DNA from: Rotaria socialis
Lineage: Eukaryota > Rotifera > Eurotatoria > Philodinida > Philodinidae
Direction: 5' to 3'
Length of the DNA stretch: 64,000 bases
Assembly: GCA_905331475.1 (NCBI GenBank)
Contig: CAJNYU010001185.1
Location: 18,352 to 82,351, forward strand
The notes under the pieces are model-generated. The model saw only the letters and a program-made list of their open reading frames with translations. It searched no databases and had not been told where the DNA came from. The position numbers and the translations under genes were made by a program. Below are positions 46,152 to 59,869 of this stretch, piece by piece (position 1 is the first letter of the stretch; each line of letters opens with the position of its first letter).

Positions 46152-48320
46152 ACGATTAAGATTTTCTTTTCTTCTTCAACTTGATTTGTGAAAAAAATTC
46201 GTGTAGCTATCGATAAATAAATATTTTTAAAAATCAAAGGATGCTCATGATATTGATTTTCATTTTCTGCCAATCGGGCTAACATTTTCTTTCACTTAAT
46301 CATCGATGAACTACTAGATTCGTATTTATCAACAATAGTCAGATAATCATATTCAATAATTAGAAGTAATTTGTTGCACACGAAAGAAACTTAGATTAAG
46401 ACTTTGTAGAAAAAAAGCATTTTGATTATTTCGCATAATATTGATTTTTTAATTACATAAAGTTACACAATGATAATGAAAGTTATCGTATGATTTATAT
46501 TACTTTTATTCAATTATTCTACTAAAGTATAATCCCGATTTATTGTTTCTTGCCTTAGATTTCCTTGATTGTCTTCATCTTCTCAATTTTAATGGTAATT
46601 TTAAAATGATATATGAATATCTAGATTGATAAAAAAAAATATACATTCCCATCTGTTTGCTGATTTAATAAAAACAATTTCTTTTTTATATTCATCATTT
46701 TTGTTTTATTTACAAAAATTAATTTTTCTTCGTTAATACAAAAACTATATCGAGTAGAGTAAACATAATTACGTAGAATCTTTTACGGAAATATGTTTTT
46801 TTCTAAACCATATTTAATGAAGTTGACAAGAAAAATATATGTAAATAGAAGAGAAATTATATATTTACTGGACTAAGCGTTTGTTTGTGAATAAATAATG
46901 TCTAAACTTAGAAGAACTTTACTCTTGGTTATTAATCTTTATCATTATAATATTTCTGTATGTCTTCGTATTTATAATTATTGATTTTATCCAGTACAAG
47001 AATATAAATAAGATTTATTTAATATGATGGAAAAAATCATGAAAAGATTAATGTATATTCATTATAAAAGAAATGAAAAGTTAATGGTAACTATTAAAAA
47101 TCTTGTTAGTAATGGAAAACAATTTTGTTATATCAGTAAGTTGAAATATTCTACAATAAGAAACAGAAATTCTTATGAGAGATACTTCATTTTCTATCGA
47201 TTTATAAATATATTATTTTTGTTTAAACTGAGAATTTATCTTTTTTCCCAAATTTCTTTTGAAGTCGTAGTCAATATTTATTGAAAAGTAAAATCATTTG
47301 ATGAGTTTCAAATGAAAAATATGTTTGAATTATATTGATAAATATATACTTAAAAAAGTAGTATGATTTTGGTTTATATCTCTCAAACATCTTCGTAAAT
47401 TATCTATTTAGTATTGTGAAAAACTTCTATTATGCTTTGTAAATTTCCTTGAATTTGTAACATGTATTAATAATATTATATTAGTCCCTATCATAATATG
47501 CACATTCTAATAATGTTCAATCAAACAAAAATTTATGAAAATAATGATACACTCCTTATTTATCATTGAACTTCAAAGAAAGTTTTATGTGTCGATCAAA
47601 TATTTTTAAATACTTTTTGTTTTCATATAAATATATTTGATAATATTCAGAAATTTAAATTGATATTTTAGAAACTTTTCATGATAATCAATAGAATATA
47701 AAGTGAAGATTTGTTTAATTTTTGAAATAAACAATAACTTAAATCTAGTCAAAAACGTAAATTCTTAAATGAGTAATTATCGAAAACATTCAAATGAGTG
47801 CCAAATGATTTATTATTTATTTCAAAAATTTTTCAAAATTTTTGTTTATTTCTTCTTAATATATTAAGATATTTTCTGACGAATTTATTTGTCACTTGGT
47901 TAAAATTAGAAGTTTAATCTATAGTTTCTATAGTAAATCAAACTAAATATATATAACGTTATATTCAAGTGAAAAACTCAATATCAAACTTTAGAGTTAT
48001 CGAATGCAACACGAAAATGAAAGCACAAGTTTCATTGAGGCAATCTTGTGTAAAATCAAACAACGGTAAAATAAGAGCCAATACAATAAATAATGTCAAA
48101 CTCAACGACTGGAAAATGAAAATTTATTGTATGAATTAGATAACAGTTAGACAAAGAAATATGGTTATTTCATGATAATCGTTTTATGAGATAGTTTCAA
48201 AACTTTATCTCTTAGAAAATTTATTGATTTTTATTTACGTTTTCAGAAAGATATTTATAGGAAAAAAAAAGAATCATTTGATACCAAACTAGTGGTGAGA
48301 AGCAGTATTTAAAGCATTTT
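46152..48320. other. Non-coding DNA between RhoGAP and F-box genes
   Basis: 2.2 kb between the converging 3' ends of two genes. A Lys/Tyr-rich open frame at 47024-47284 lacks family signature and is probably chance. Nothing else recognised. Confidence 0.45.
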
Positions 48321-51300
48321 CTATAACCAGATCTTCAGCTGAGTATAATTATTCCAAACAATATTTGTACGATTTGTATCACGAAGTTTAGGCGTATTTC
48401 TTAATAAATTGTTAACACATTTCTGCTGAACCAATAATTTGTCAAGACCATGAAAACCATCACGTCGATAACTACTACCTTTGTTGATAATAATTTCAAC
48501 GAGTTGTTCAAAATAGGTGACAAGTGATATAATTAATTCTGCCAGATTTTCATCAGGATGTAAACCGCATCTACTGGTCCACAGAGAAACGAGTCGTGGA
48601 AAAGATTTCGATAATATAGAAATGTCGATTAATTTTGGTAAACTTATAGATTCTAGAAAGAGAAAAAGAGAGAATAATTGATTATTTCAATTTTACAATA
48701 AGTTCTCAGCACTGATGCAGCATTACCGATCTCCAAAAGAAAAATCACAAGTACATTGTTTTTTAATTAGTTAATAGTTTATGTGACAATTGAATCTCAC
48801 GAGATATGATGGTTTATATATTAACCTCTGAATATAACTATTGACGATTAAATCTTCTTAAGTCATAGAATCTCATGTATAAGAAGAGATGTTTACAAAT
48901 ATTCTACACGATTAATGCGGTGCGAAGCACAGCATTTATGGAGTCTGACGCAAGTTGTTTTTCCTTTTTAAAGTGCATAGTAGCGGTTCTTCATAAAAAT
49001 CAATGTGTCAGTAAGTTCTCTAGACTATAAGATTAGTTTACTTAAATATGTCTGATGCTTTAGAAATAGCAAAAGTTGTTATTTACCGTATCCATTACAA
49101 ACGTATAAATGCAGATGACGCAAATTCAGAAGAGGTGAAACAGCAAAAAGTCCACTGGCAAAAACTGAATCAATACTCATGACGTGATTCCAACCAATAG
49201 TTAAATCCATCAGCTGAGGTGCTGCTGAAAGAAGCAAGTAAAGAAAAGGCAATTGTTGTGATTTCAAAAGAAAGTTATGATTGACAAAGAATGTAAGCGA
49301 TCGCAGTTTATCCAGTCGGAATTGATTGAAGTGTGACGAAAGGATGATAAGTCTTGTAGCAGCCTATAAATATCAAAGCACATTAATATCAATATTGAAA
49401 TCTAGTATAAAAAGTACCTTTTATTTTTTTAACATGCTCTAGTTTCTCCCACCTGATACATGTGGAACAAATTTTTTTCTGTATACTTTGACTTCTGAAA
49501 ACTCGTTCTCAAAAGCAGAACAAAAGATCTAGTAATATCAAAAAGACAAATGTCTGATGACTAAAGTACTAAATTATATGCAGCTAGATACCATATTACA
49601 ACTCAAAGTTCACTCTATCATTTAACGTAAACGTTGTGTCAAAAACTGAGATATCGTTCTGATTTAGTTTTGTATATTAGTCAATATATCAGTTTATATT
49701 TCCTGGTCATTTTTTTACTTTAGTAAAAGGTCGAACATTCTCTCAATATACAATGCTAATCTTTAGAAACACACTACACATCAATTTTCCAAACAGTAAA
49801 TCGATAGGCATTCATTTTTTAGATTTATTCCTACTAGCGTGAAACATTTTGTCACATGGGCATAAATTTCTTCAGCTTGTTGAGCAAGAAAGTGAAGTGC
49901 TATGAACAAACCTTGTAGTCTATATATTTCATGCACATAAGATAACAATTCTATGTGAATAAAAGCAGTTTAGAGTTTGACTAACTTTCCAGATCAAATA
50001 TCTTTCTGCTGAAGAAAAGTTCGACTTGCAAAACGAGATCTACTATCTTTTAATCACGGCATCATAAAATATTTTTTTATGCGCGTAATTTTCGTGAGTT
50101 TCTTAATTCGACAAATCTCAGGGTTTGCACATGTCAACAATGCGAAAACAAGTTCGACTCAGATAGTTAAAGTACAGAAAGAATGTTGAAATAGAAGTGA
50201 AGTGAAAAATAACTAAATTTGTTCGTTTTTCTCGGCATAAAATCAGATTAAATCATAAAAAAATAATCTCTCAATCCTACTTCATTCACTACGTTAACGT
50301 ACATTTTGGAGATTAGTTCCACCCCAACGGCCAATTGACAATTTCTTTGTCGTTTTAAACTTTGACAAAACATTGAAAATTTCTTCTGAGCTTTTAATAT
50401 GATCGCAAGTCCATTGAATCGATGATGTTGATGGTTCTTGTTTGAGTTTCATTGCAATAGAGTGATTGTGTATGATTCGATGGTAAGGTAGAGGTGAACG
50501 AGTGAAAATAAGAAAAGAATATTTCTTTGGTAGTGATGGTAACTTTGAACGATAATAAGTAAGACAATGTAAACGCTGCTCTTCAAGACAATAATCGATA
50601 TTGTTAGCTTCAAATGGCCATTCAAAGTTACAATGTCTATGCCATTGGCACTCGAGTTCACCAGGAAAGCGAAGAAGAAATCGAAGACACGATGGACGAA
50701 GAACAGGCATATTTTTCTTTGACTGAAAATATTTTTGAAAATCGATAAGACGATTGAATGCTAAATTCAAAGAAAAAATGCCAATAATTTAAGAACAATT
50801 CATGATTTTTAGTTGAACAATTCATAGAATGTCTGATGGTATTTTTCAACGCTTAGACACTTTATGTGTGATCTATACATTTCTGATATTGATTATCAAA
50901 TCCTAACATAAAATAGATGCCATTTCCTTTTCGACAAATAAAGGACTATAGCTATTCTTTGTCAAGAAAATTTTGAAAAATTGCAATTTTTTATTCTCTA
51001 TTATGATAAACTTAAAGTTCCACTTTTATATGGAAGATTGAATGAAAACAAATTCAGTTGTCAAAAATTCTTCTTTGAAAATTATGTGACAGCTCAATTC
51101 AGATAAATTTTATCATAAGAGATGATATTTTCCCTACTTGAAATTCAACTACTTATGGTACTATAACTCGACCTGATCCGACCTGAGTGAATTTGAAAAG
51201 TTGAATTCGTGCAGAAAATAAGTTATACAGATACAAACCAGTGTTTACACTTACTTTTATCATGAATTTCAATCAAAGTCAACTTTTCAACTAAAGGCAT

Positions 51301-52661
51301 GTGTACCAATGATAAAAATGTCAGAAGATCGTCTAGTGACATGTAGCTGAGCTTGAGAGAACGTAAACGACTTACAATATTGGTAACATTTGTCACTTGG
51401 ATATCATTTAGAATATTATGTTTCGTTTGTTTCATAAAGGTGATACAGAGATGATCAAGAACAGGTAATAATTGAGTATCAAGAAGAATAAATAGATCAC
51501 TTAATCGTCCGATAAAGAGTGACAAATGAACAGTATTCGGCAAATGCATTGTTTTCCATTCATATGTATCGAAATACCAGTCGTCACTGATGCCATCTAA
51601 AAGAAAAATAAAGATCTATATGAAAATGTCTATAATATCAAATATCAAATAATGACAACTATCTAGATTCTCATTTTTTTTCTTTCTATGAATAAAATAT
51701 TTTCGATTTAACGACATTTGTCGATTATCAAATTTGAATTTGTTAATACAGCTCAAAAAATTTGAAAATAACATTCTTATCAGTTAGTTAGTCTTTGTCG
51801 AGAATAGACTAGATTAAAGTGTTGTATAAAAAAATCCAGATAATTTCTATCACTATTTTCTATTTTAGAGTGACAAAAATGATGTTTACATTCACTAAGC
51901 ATCAATCGATTGTACTCAATTAACTGACTTTATCAGACATAAAAATTATATTAAGTATAATATTGTTGTGAACATCACATCTACTAATCGATTGTTATTT
52001 AACTAACTTGACTTTTGAAAAACTCCTTGATTTTATAGTTTATCTTAGATACAAGCAAGAAGCAAATAATATTTATAAACTATATAATAAACTTACCGAC
52101 TTCGACATCAAATACCATACTGTAGAACGAGAGTTGATGATCAGTGAAAGTATTAAGCATTTTCAAGTACGAAGAACTGCGTATAGGCGTACCAAATGTG
52201 AAATGAATATAGCGAAGTGATGTTGACAATGGAAGTAACGCTTCTACTATGTTAATTCGCCTTATGGCTCCTTCTGTCATATACAATCGACGAAGTGAAG
52301 GAAATAAACGTGAAAAAGAGGTATTGATGGAAGAAAGCTGTATTAGAGAGTGATGGTTGTTGCAAAGTGCATCACTAGCAAGTGTACCACAAAGACGAAT
52401 AGTATCGATTGAGGAGAGAAGATATTTTGACCAATCATCTTTCCCTTCAAGTAGTTGACACATATCAGACAAACGAATGCTACTGCTATCGCATTGAGAT
52501 GTATCGAGAATTGGACGTGGAGACATGGCAAAAACTAAACCATTAATACGATGATTGAGACCAACTAGCGCTCGATAAAGATCGATTGATGAAAGGAAGC
52601 TCATAAATAATAACCAAAGTTCATTTGGCAACCATTCAATAGATCTTGGTGTTATCACCAT
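48321..52661 (-). CDS. F-box protein with Leu-rich C-terminal region
   Basis: F-box proteins recruit substrates to SCF ubiquitin ligases through Skp1. Five exons (52097-52661, 51255-51596, 50303-50760, 49087-49363, 48321-48652) join in frame to 657 aa. The F-box is at the N-terminus (IEWLPNELWLLFMSFLSS, then LYRALVGLNHRINGLV; about residues 8-45). The rest has irregular leucine-rich repeats suited to a horseshoe fold: LFPSLRRLYMTEGAIRRI, LRSLKLSYMSLDDLLTFL, LDKLRSLTFFVNHNFL, LLNLRHLHLYVCNGYG, FPRLVSLWTSRCG. A Cys/His-containing insert in exon 3 (LECQWHRHCNFEWPF) has no known meaning. Introns are larger than elsewhere, with the third about 940 bp. The start is the first ATG before the F-box, at 52661; an upstream frame without ATG continues to 52721. 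Confidence 0.85.
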
Positions 52662-55479
52662 TGTATTGAAGAAAATATCCTTGAGAAGACTGTTTATTCT
52701 ATATATGCAATTGTGTATCAACGATTTTTTCCGACAATAACGAATAATGAAAACAACTGACTAAAGAAAAAATGTAACCGTCTATCTTTATGCTTGATTG
52801 TGTTTTTTTTCAACGTTCTATTTCATTCCTTTTTTTTTGCTCACGTGTTGATGGACGGCAATAAGTCGTTTATTATAAGCGGCCACGGACGTAATAAATA
52901 AATGCTCATTCAAAAAAAAAAATACGTGTTTCTTTGACCGAATGACACTTGTCAATACTGTTCACTTTCTATCAAATTGAAGCTATAGTCACTTTATGCT
53001 TGTTAGACATTTTTTTCTTTCCTATACCGTTGTAATGCCGTGTTTTTAATTATGTTGTGATTATTTTTTATTTTTTTGTCACAATAGAAATCGAGAGTTT
53101 GCATGGTTTAGAAACCTTGAAGATTTTACGTATTTCATCAGAGCTATTCATTCGTTTATTACTGATCTAATTACAAGATGATTGTTTGAGATTTTTGTTT
53201 CTTCCACACTTTCTTGTATCTACTAACTTGAATTAGTTGTTAAGTTTTTGAATCAATATGATCTTTGTGCGATCAGTGTTTATTTTCAAATAAAATTTTC
53301 GCATGATTTTAACTGTTACTGGTTTTGTTTTTGTAATATTCTATTCGCATCTCAAATAAATAATTCAACAGTGATCTAATACAATGAAACTTATATTTTA
53401 TATAATTGTTCGTAAGATTGGTCTTATCTAATTGTGAATAACAACTTTAGTTTGTAAATTAGTCCCTGTTATCATTATATTGTCCTTATTTTATTTTAAT
53501 ACTCATTATTATAAATAAGATATTTGGTTTAATAAAATAAAATACAAGATAAATATCATTTCCTCAGACAAAAATAAATATCAAGAAAAAGAAAGCTATG
53601 CGAAATAAACCTGGAAATAGCTTTCATGATAGAACATCGATTTCAAAAACTGGATTTTTGTATTCGACAAAAAAATCATCTTATTATTATTTCTCCCAAT
53701 ACGTGATGCTGAAGAAACTGATTCTTAGGTGTCAGCGTAGTGTAATATTATTTCGATACTCGTTTGGGCTCTTCTCTTTTTTCTCGATATTTAGATTAAT
53801 CTATTATCATTCTTTTCTCAAAAAATAAGTCTGTAGATGCTTAACACAACTCGGTATAAGAAAATATCGATAAATTTTGTTTTATTATATGCTTAATCAA
53901 ATAGATAAAGACATACATCAAAAACATCTAATTCATATTTAATATATAAAAAGAAATAAGTAAGTTTTTTATTTATCAATTTAAAGATAGATTATAAGAT
54001 TTAGTTTATAATAAATAAATGTCATGTCAACGAAAGCATTAATCATATAAGATGGAGATACAATAAACTAAAATTTCTATAAAATAGATAAAAATCAAAT
54101 AAGTATTTACATTTGATTTATAATATATAACATTTATCATACCCGAATAAAATTGCTGACTTTCAAAAAAAAAGTACATTTGATGGAGAATTTTGCTGAT
54201 AGATAAACATCTACTTTAGACAAGTTGATTCATCGAGATCTTCGAAATAGCGCGAGACTCATTATTTAGCGTTTTCACTTGTTGACTTATTAGAAAGAAA
54301 CAGATTGAATAAAAACCACTCGTTTGGTTCTTTGCGTGCATGTATGTATCATTCGGTCGTTACATCATTTTCTTTAAAAGAGAATAAAGAGAATACTGAT
54401 TCTCATTCTTCTTTTTGTAATTATTTGATAAAAGGACAACGGTAACTAATTACCGTTCTATATCGTTCACTTTATATAAAATATTTTTAAAATTATGTCA
54501 GCCTCTATTTGCAGCGAAACAAACATATCATAAATCAATTATTAATAACAATTACAGAATTATTTCTTTATGTTTGTTTGTATAGTTGTTCTAACAACAA
54601 CAACAACAAAAAGCAAGAAAAACGTTTCGTATTTAAAATCTTTTAGTCTCATACCGACTCAATAAGGTTAAATTATAAACAACTGGTAAAGCTTAGCAGA
54701 TGGTCATAACCTAAGAAATGTATCTTCTATACTTTTTCCAAATAATTTTAAAAAGATAGATTTTTCTAAAAAGAACAATAGATCTTTTGATGAATACTTT
54801 TCTCTTTCTTTCTAGCTGGAAAAATGATTCCTTTCTTCCAGAAACAGGTTTCGATAAATATCTTCTTGTTATTTTAATTAGTTATCGCATGTGTACGTAA
54901 AAAAAAGCAACTTTAATATAATGTATTCAGAGCATCTGCAAAACAAGCCATTAATCATCACAACAAAATCAACTATTTGTTGACAGATCATGTTATTTTA
55001 AATTAGAAGTTTGCTTACTTCATAGAGAGGAATATTCTGCAATCTTCTATTGTGATGCACTAAAGATTTTTATTGTCTTTCTGTGTATAAACATCTACAC
55101 ATTCGTTGATGCATTTGATGCAGTCGTTGATGGAATAAAAAAAAATACTATTAAATATAAATAGCTCAATTAGTAGCTTATGATTTTTATTTCAAATTCA
55201 TAATATAGATAAAACAATTATCTTTTCAATGGAATATAAAATCAAACTCATCATGGTTTCGCACATGTTTCAAGATAGTATTCGTATTACTTCAGATGTC
55301 TAATCTTTCAATAGTGTTTCATTTCCCATCAAGGTTGTTTTATTACTTTCTTTAGGTTTCTTCACTCAGCTGAATAGATTGTCTTTGATTTTGTTTTAGT
55401 ACTTTGAGCTATTCAAACTGGAACCAAAATGACAACATCATTCGGTTCAACTAATTCTATCTGTGGATGCTCATCTGTC

Positions 55480-55649
55480 GTAGCGGCGTAACCAGGATTT
55501 TGACGATGGTGGGGCTCACTCGCTAAGGCTTCACTCGTTGGAGGAGCTCATAATGAAATTTAGCTAGAGGAACTTTGTTGGGTTGTTGGGCTCAAAGCTC
55601 CAGTGGAGGGACTGAGTCCCATCTAGTCCTTTCATAGTTACGCAGCTAC
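55480..55649. mobile_element. 170-bp MITE-like element
   Basis: The ends are GTAGCGGCGTAAC and GTTACGCAGCTAC, a 13-bp inverted pair with one mismatch. The interior is GC-richer than its surroundings and contains related words in both orientations (GGGGCTCACTCGC, GGGCTCAAAGCTCC). No coding capacity and no obvious target duplication. Confidence 0.65.
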
Positions 55650-58315
55650 TGTTTTCTTTATTTCTTGATCGCTGCATTGTCATGTTGTTATTAATATAAG
55701 AAGAATTTTTCATGTCTTTTTCATTCATTGTTGATCTTGATATAAATTGATCATTTGGTGTTTTCTTTCTTTGAATCTCACATTGCCTTCTAATCGAAAT
55801 CGATTATACGTATGAGTTTTTATTCTGGTTTCTTCCTTTCGTTGTCATGCTTACAAGACCAAGCAACAGAAAAATTCGAATACTGATCAACGACTTTGAC
55901 GATGCTGATGTGCATGAGAAAAATGACTCAAAAACGGCGATCTATTTCTTTTATTGTTAGTATAGAAAAAACTTCAGTCGATGGACAGCTTTCTCATTAT
56001 GTTTTTACACAGTAAAAATTCAAAGAATAATTCAGTTTCCAATTATGATGAGTATTTAGCAAAGCTTTTTTCTGTTGACCTCATCAAAATATCGAGTATT
56101 GGGTGCAACACTTTTGTGTATTATTCTTTATCAATACTAGCGTGTGTTATCAGTATAATCATCAAGTTGGGATCACTTTTTAAAGTGAACATTGATCTTA
56201 TGTCAATTGTGTTTTATTTATTCAACTACACATAATTGTGGTTGGTAATAACACTATGAATGGATCTAGAGTTTCTTCGATTACTGGACTTAAAACGACA
56301 GCTACTTCTGACAACAATTGTTAATGCATTTTGCAAAGAAATATTTAGCAAGATTTTTAACAACATTCTTTTACATTCTAGATGAAACAAAGACTATATT
56401 AATTACTTTGTTTAACAGTGAATGGTTTAAACAGAGCTGAGTTTCAATCAAAAGTGTATGCATAAAAATTTCAATAGTAAAATAGACATAGCCCGGTATG
56501 AGGAGAATCCAACGAAAATAGAAATGTTTGTTCTTTCAAAATCATTTATATCTTCAAATCACCATTCTTGCGTGAATCATCCCGTTTGATCTTTTTGTCA
56601 GAACAAAACCTCAACCGTTATCCTAACGATTGATTTCGATAAGCAAAATTTGCAGTAATAAACGATAATCAATCATGGGAGCAAGAAAAGTTGATGCTCA
56701 ACGTCTATTTCAATCAATACGTTAGTATACCAAAGGTAGGAGGAACTGAACGTCTTTTACAATAAAAATCTTGGTAACCCGACATTTCGTCGCAAGCGAA
56801 TTAGTCGCGAATAGTTTGTCGCGATGAAAGAGAAAATTTTAGTTGTACATCTTGTTTGTTCTTTCCATTACGCGACGAATTGTCCTGCGATAAATTGTTT
56901 TAGTACCAAAACACTTTGGAACAAAATCCAATAGTTGAGAACGCTTATATTATAATACAACGTATTTTTTCTTTCTCTTCACCTATGCAGACGTCTTAAA
57001 TAGTTAATACACAGCTTCCATGGATTTTATTTTCGCAACAAGGAACGGATCATCCAACTTGTTATGGAAATAACGTTTTACTTATTATGAACATTAACAA
57101 TGATTAATTTTAAATAGAAACAGAATACAGATATACACAAGCAAAATATGCAAATTATTTCATGCAAACAGTTGGAATTAATGCCAACATTGTATGAAGT
57201 TAGCTGTCTAATATTCAACATTATCATACTGTCGAGTTATTATTATTCAAACATAACTGATAACGGAGATTTTCACTATAGAAAGCGATGGTTAGAAAGG
57301 TGAAAGGAAGAGAAAAATTAACTATATTCTAAAAGAAAATTCTGATGTGAAATTTTCACTCATCAGGGTCATTGGATAATTTCATCTTTTTTTTCACAAA
57401 CTTTCTCCATGAAAATAGTCGCTGATTATATTTATTTCTTGAATACTACGTTCAAAAGACAAATAATATAGTAGTAAAATAATAAAATTGAACTCAAATT
57501 TTATGTAGTCGTATAGAAACTGATTCTGTATAATATCGACTGATGATTTTGTTTGCAATTTGTCTTTTCCTATTATCAATTTCTCTTTAATGATTATTGT
57601 ATTGATAAAGATATTTGAGTTAATAAAAGAAGAAATAGAATGATGAATATGATTTTATTAAACTAAATTAAACGAAACAGGAAAAGAAAGAATTATGAAA
57701 AGTGTAAATGAACAATCTCATTTTTTTTTCGACAATGTATGTATTCATCATAATTACGTGCAGCACGTATGACACATGGAACATGTGCTGGATGACATGT
57801 TAGAAAAAGAATAACCCCTCGACAATAAACTATATGAACAAGAAAATTCAATGCGGATTGATTGCTTGTTTTTTTTTAAAGGATAAAAATATCAACACGT
57901 TGTGAAAATCTGTCGCATGCGATTTTATTGTATTAGAGTTTCATAATAAAGGACAATATCAAGAAAGATAATTGTATGAAAATAAATTACGATTGAAATC
58001 ACCATAGAATACCTAGTTACATACACAATAGATGAAGAAAAGAAGGAAAAAATAGTCATCATATATATGCATTCTCTTTCTTGTTCTATGTGCAGAAATA
58101 ACCGGTTTGTTAAACATTAGAGAACAATGAACAACATCAGCAAGTGTTCAACTATGGTTGTATTCGCATTCACTACTATTTTTTTTACTGAAAGTGAAAT
58201 CGAAAAATAAAAGTGAAAAATACGTTTTTTGCAGATGTCAAAACAATTTTTTAAATTTCTTTATATTCACGTATTAATATATATGTATATATCTGTCTCT
58301 GTTTCTTTCTGTTAA

Positions 58316-58340
58316 TCTCTCTCTCTCTGTCTCTCTCTGC
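58316..58340. repeat. (CT)n microsatellite
   Basis: Interrupted CTCTCT run of about 25 bases, 156 bases before the ATG of the next gene, possibly in its promoter or 5' UTR. Confidence 0.75.
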
Positions 58341-58496
58341 CTTGCGTCAAATAAAAAATAACAGTTGATTTCTTTTTTAATTAATTGTTTGACTGTCTAA
58401 TCATTAACTAATAAATAACAATCTATTCTTCAATGCCATATTTGCATTTTAGACGTTTCAATAAAAAATTATTCTTAAAAAGAATTCGTGAATAAA

Positions 58497-59849
58497 ATGG
58501 CATCACCACCAACAAGAATATACAATGTTCAGATGGATCAGTATGCCTATTCTTCAACTGGCGAACTAGGTTCAAAGTTTTTGGCACCATGTGTAGCAAT
58601 AGTAGTAGTGTTTACGGATAATACTGTGATGATCGAGCACAGATCAGATCCATTTTTATATAACAAACGTGACAAGACCAAGAGAATTTACGAAAACGAC
58701 GCAATGAATTTATTTGAAAATATCGTAAAAAATATTCGTAAATTTAAGCGAAATGATTGTGTTGTTCGGTTAGTAAGTTTTCATATAATAAACAGAAACG
58801 AGAAATTCTTTTTTGATATTCATTTTTCTAAATTCTAAAACAAAAAAGGATAAAACAGAATAAAAACAATTTTGGTTAATCTTGATTAATATTTGAAAAT
58901 TTTTGCACGCTTTTGTTCTACAAATAAAAATAAAAAACTAATAAAAAAAAAGGAAACTTATTTACTTGATTCAAATATTGTTCAAGGAGACTATCTCATG
59001 AAAAATTTTGTTGTATTGTAAATTTAGACATGCATTTATCGTGGGTGGTTGTGAAGATGAGGATGTTGATGATGATAAAATAAAAACCAAATTTGAACAA
59101 CTATTAATACAAATACATGCTGATACTTTAGACGACGAAGAAGATGATGCATCTGATTCACCAGATACTCATTTAGTTTATGAATTAATTAAAGCTATAA
59201 AGGTGCTAAAAATTACTTGGTCGGTTAACGGAAAATCAGTGTACGGTGAAAATGAACCATACATTTATTGATATAGCAATTGCCAGATATCATCAAGATG
59301 ATGATGTTTATTTTTTTCTTCGTCAATGTGTAAACCTGGTTGATGACGATACTGGAAATAAACAGAAAATTTGTTGTGGAGTTTTAATCCACAAACTAAA
59401 TCATATGAATAGCAACACGAAAAAAAATATACTTTTATCAACAAATGTACAATTTTATATACCAAATAATTTGGTTGAAAGATTCACAGGTATAGTTTCG
59501 TTAGTTCTTTTCATCAGTACATTCTCTAACGCTCCCATTATGTTTTCAAGTATTCTAAACTAGGCGAAGCTATTTAAAGTGAAAAATATTACCTTTTTTT
59601 TCTACCGATACATCATTGGTAACAAAATTTCGACTATAAGAATTATTTTGTTATGTTTTAGTCGAAAAAGATTTAACAATTATTAATGATTCCATCACCA
59701 AATTTGTTAACAATATGACTTCTTTAAATGCTGTATCATCTAACACAAATAATGATTCATTTATTACTTCAATTGAAGAAAATGTCTTCAACCGATTGAA
59801 TGATACTATTTCAAATGATGTCGTTGTTAAAAAACTGTGCAAGGATTAG
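58497..59849 (+). pseudogene. Unrecognised three-exon gene carrying a one-base frameshift
   Basis: Exons 58497-58768, 59028-59489 and 59662-59849 have good GT-AG borders and coherent coding sequence throughout. Their total length is one base more than a multiple of three. In exon 2 the frame runs smoothly through TWSVNGKSVYGENEPYIY to a TGA at 59271. After a +1 shift at TTTATTGATATAG it continues just as smoothly (DIAIARYHQDDDVYFFLRQCV). The implied protein would be about 306 aa. It is acidic in the middle (GGCEDEDVDDDK, DDEEDDASDS) and has a Ser/Asn/Thr-rich helical end finishing in VVVKKLCKD. A short hydrophobic patch (CVAIVVVFT) is too short for a confident membrane span. No family was recognised. 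Explanations are a fresh pseudogene, a sequencing error, or an unusually short (31-nt) intron. Confidence 0.6.
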
Positions 59850-59869
59850 ATAATTATCATGTTTCTTTA

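Larger units (their letters stand above)
52662..58496. other. 5.8-kb gene-poor region
   Basis: Non-coding apart from short chance frames (for example 53598-53828 and 55981-56235, which lack family signature or splice context). It contains one small TIR element at 55480-55649 and a TCGCGA-rich patch near 56790-56900 with partial inverted symmetry. A CT microsatellite lies just before the next gene. Confidence 0.45.

Noticed and set aside
53598-53828. 76-codon open frame in the gene-poor region
   Set aside because: Phe/Tyr/Leu-rich composition expected from AT-rich DNA; no splice sites or recognisable domain.
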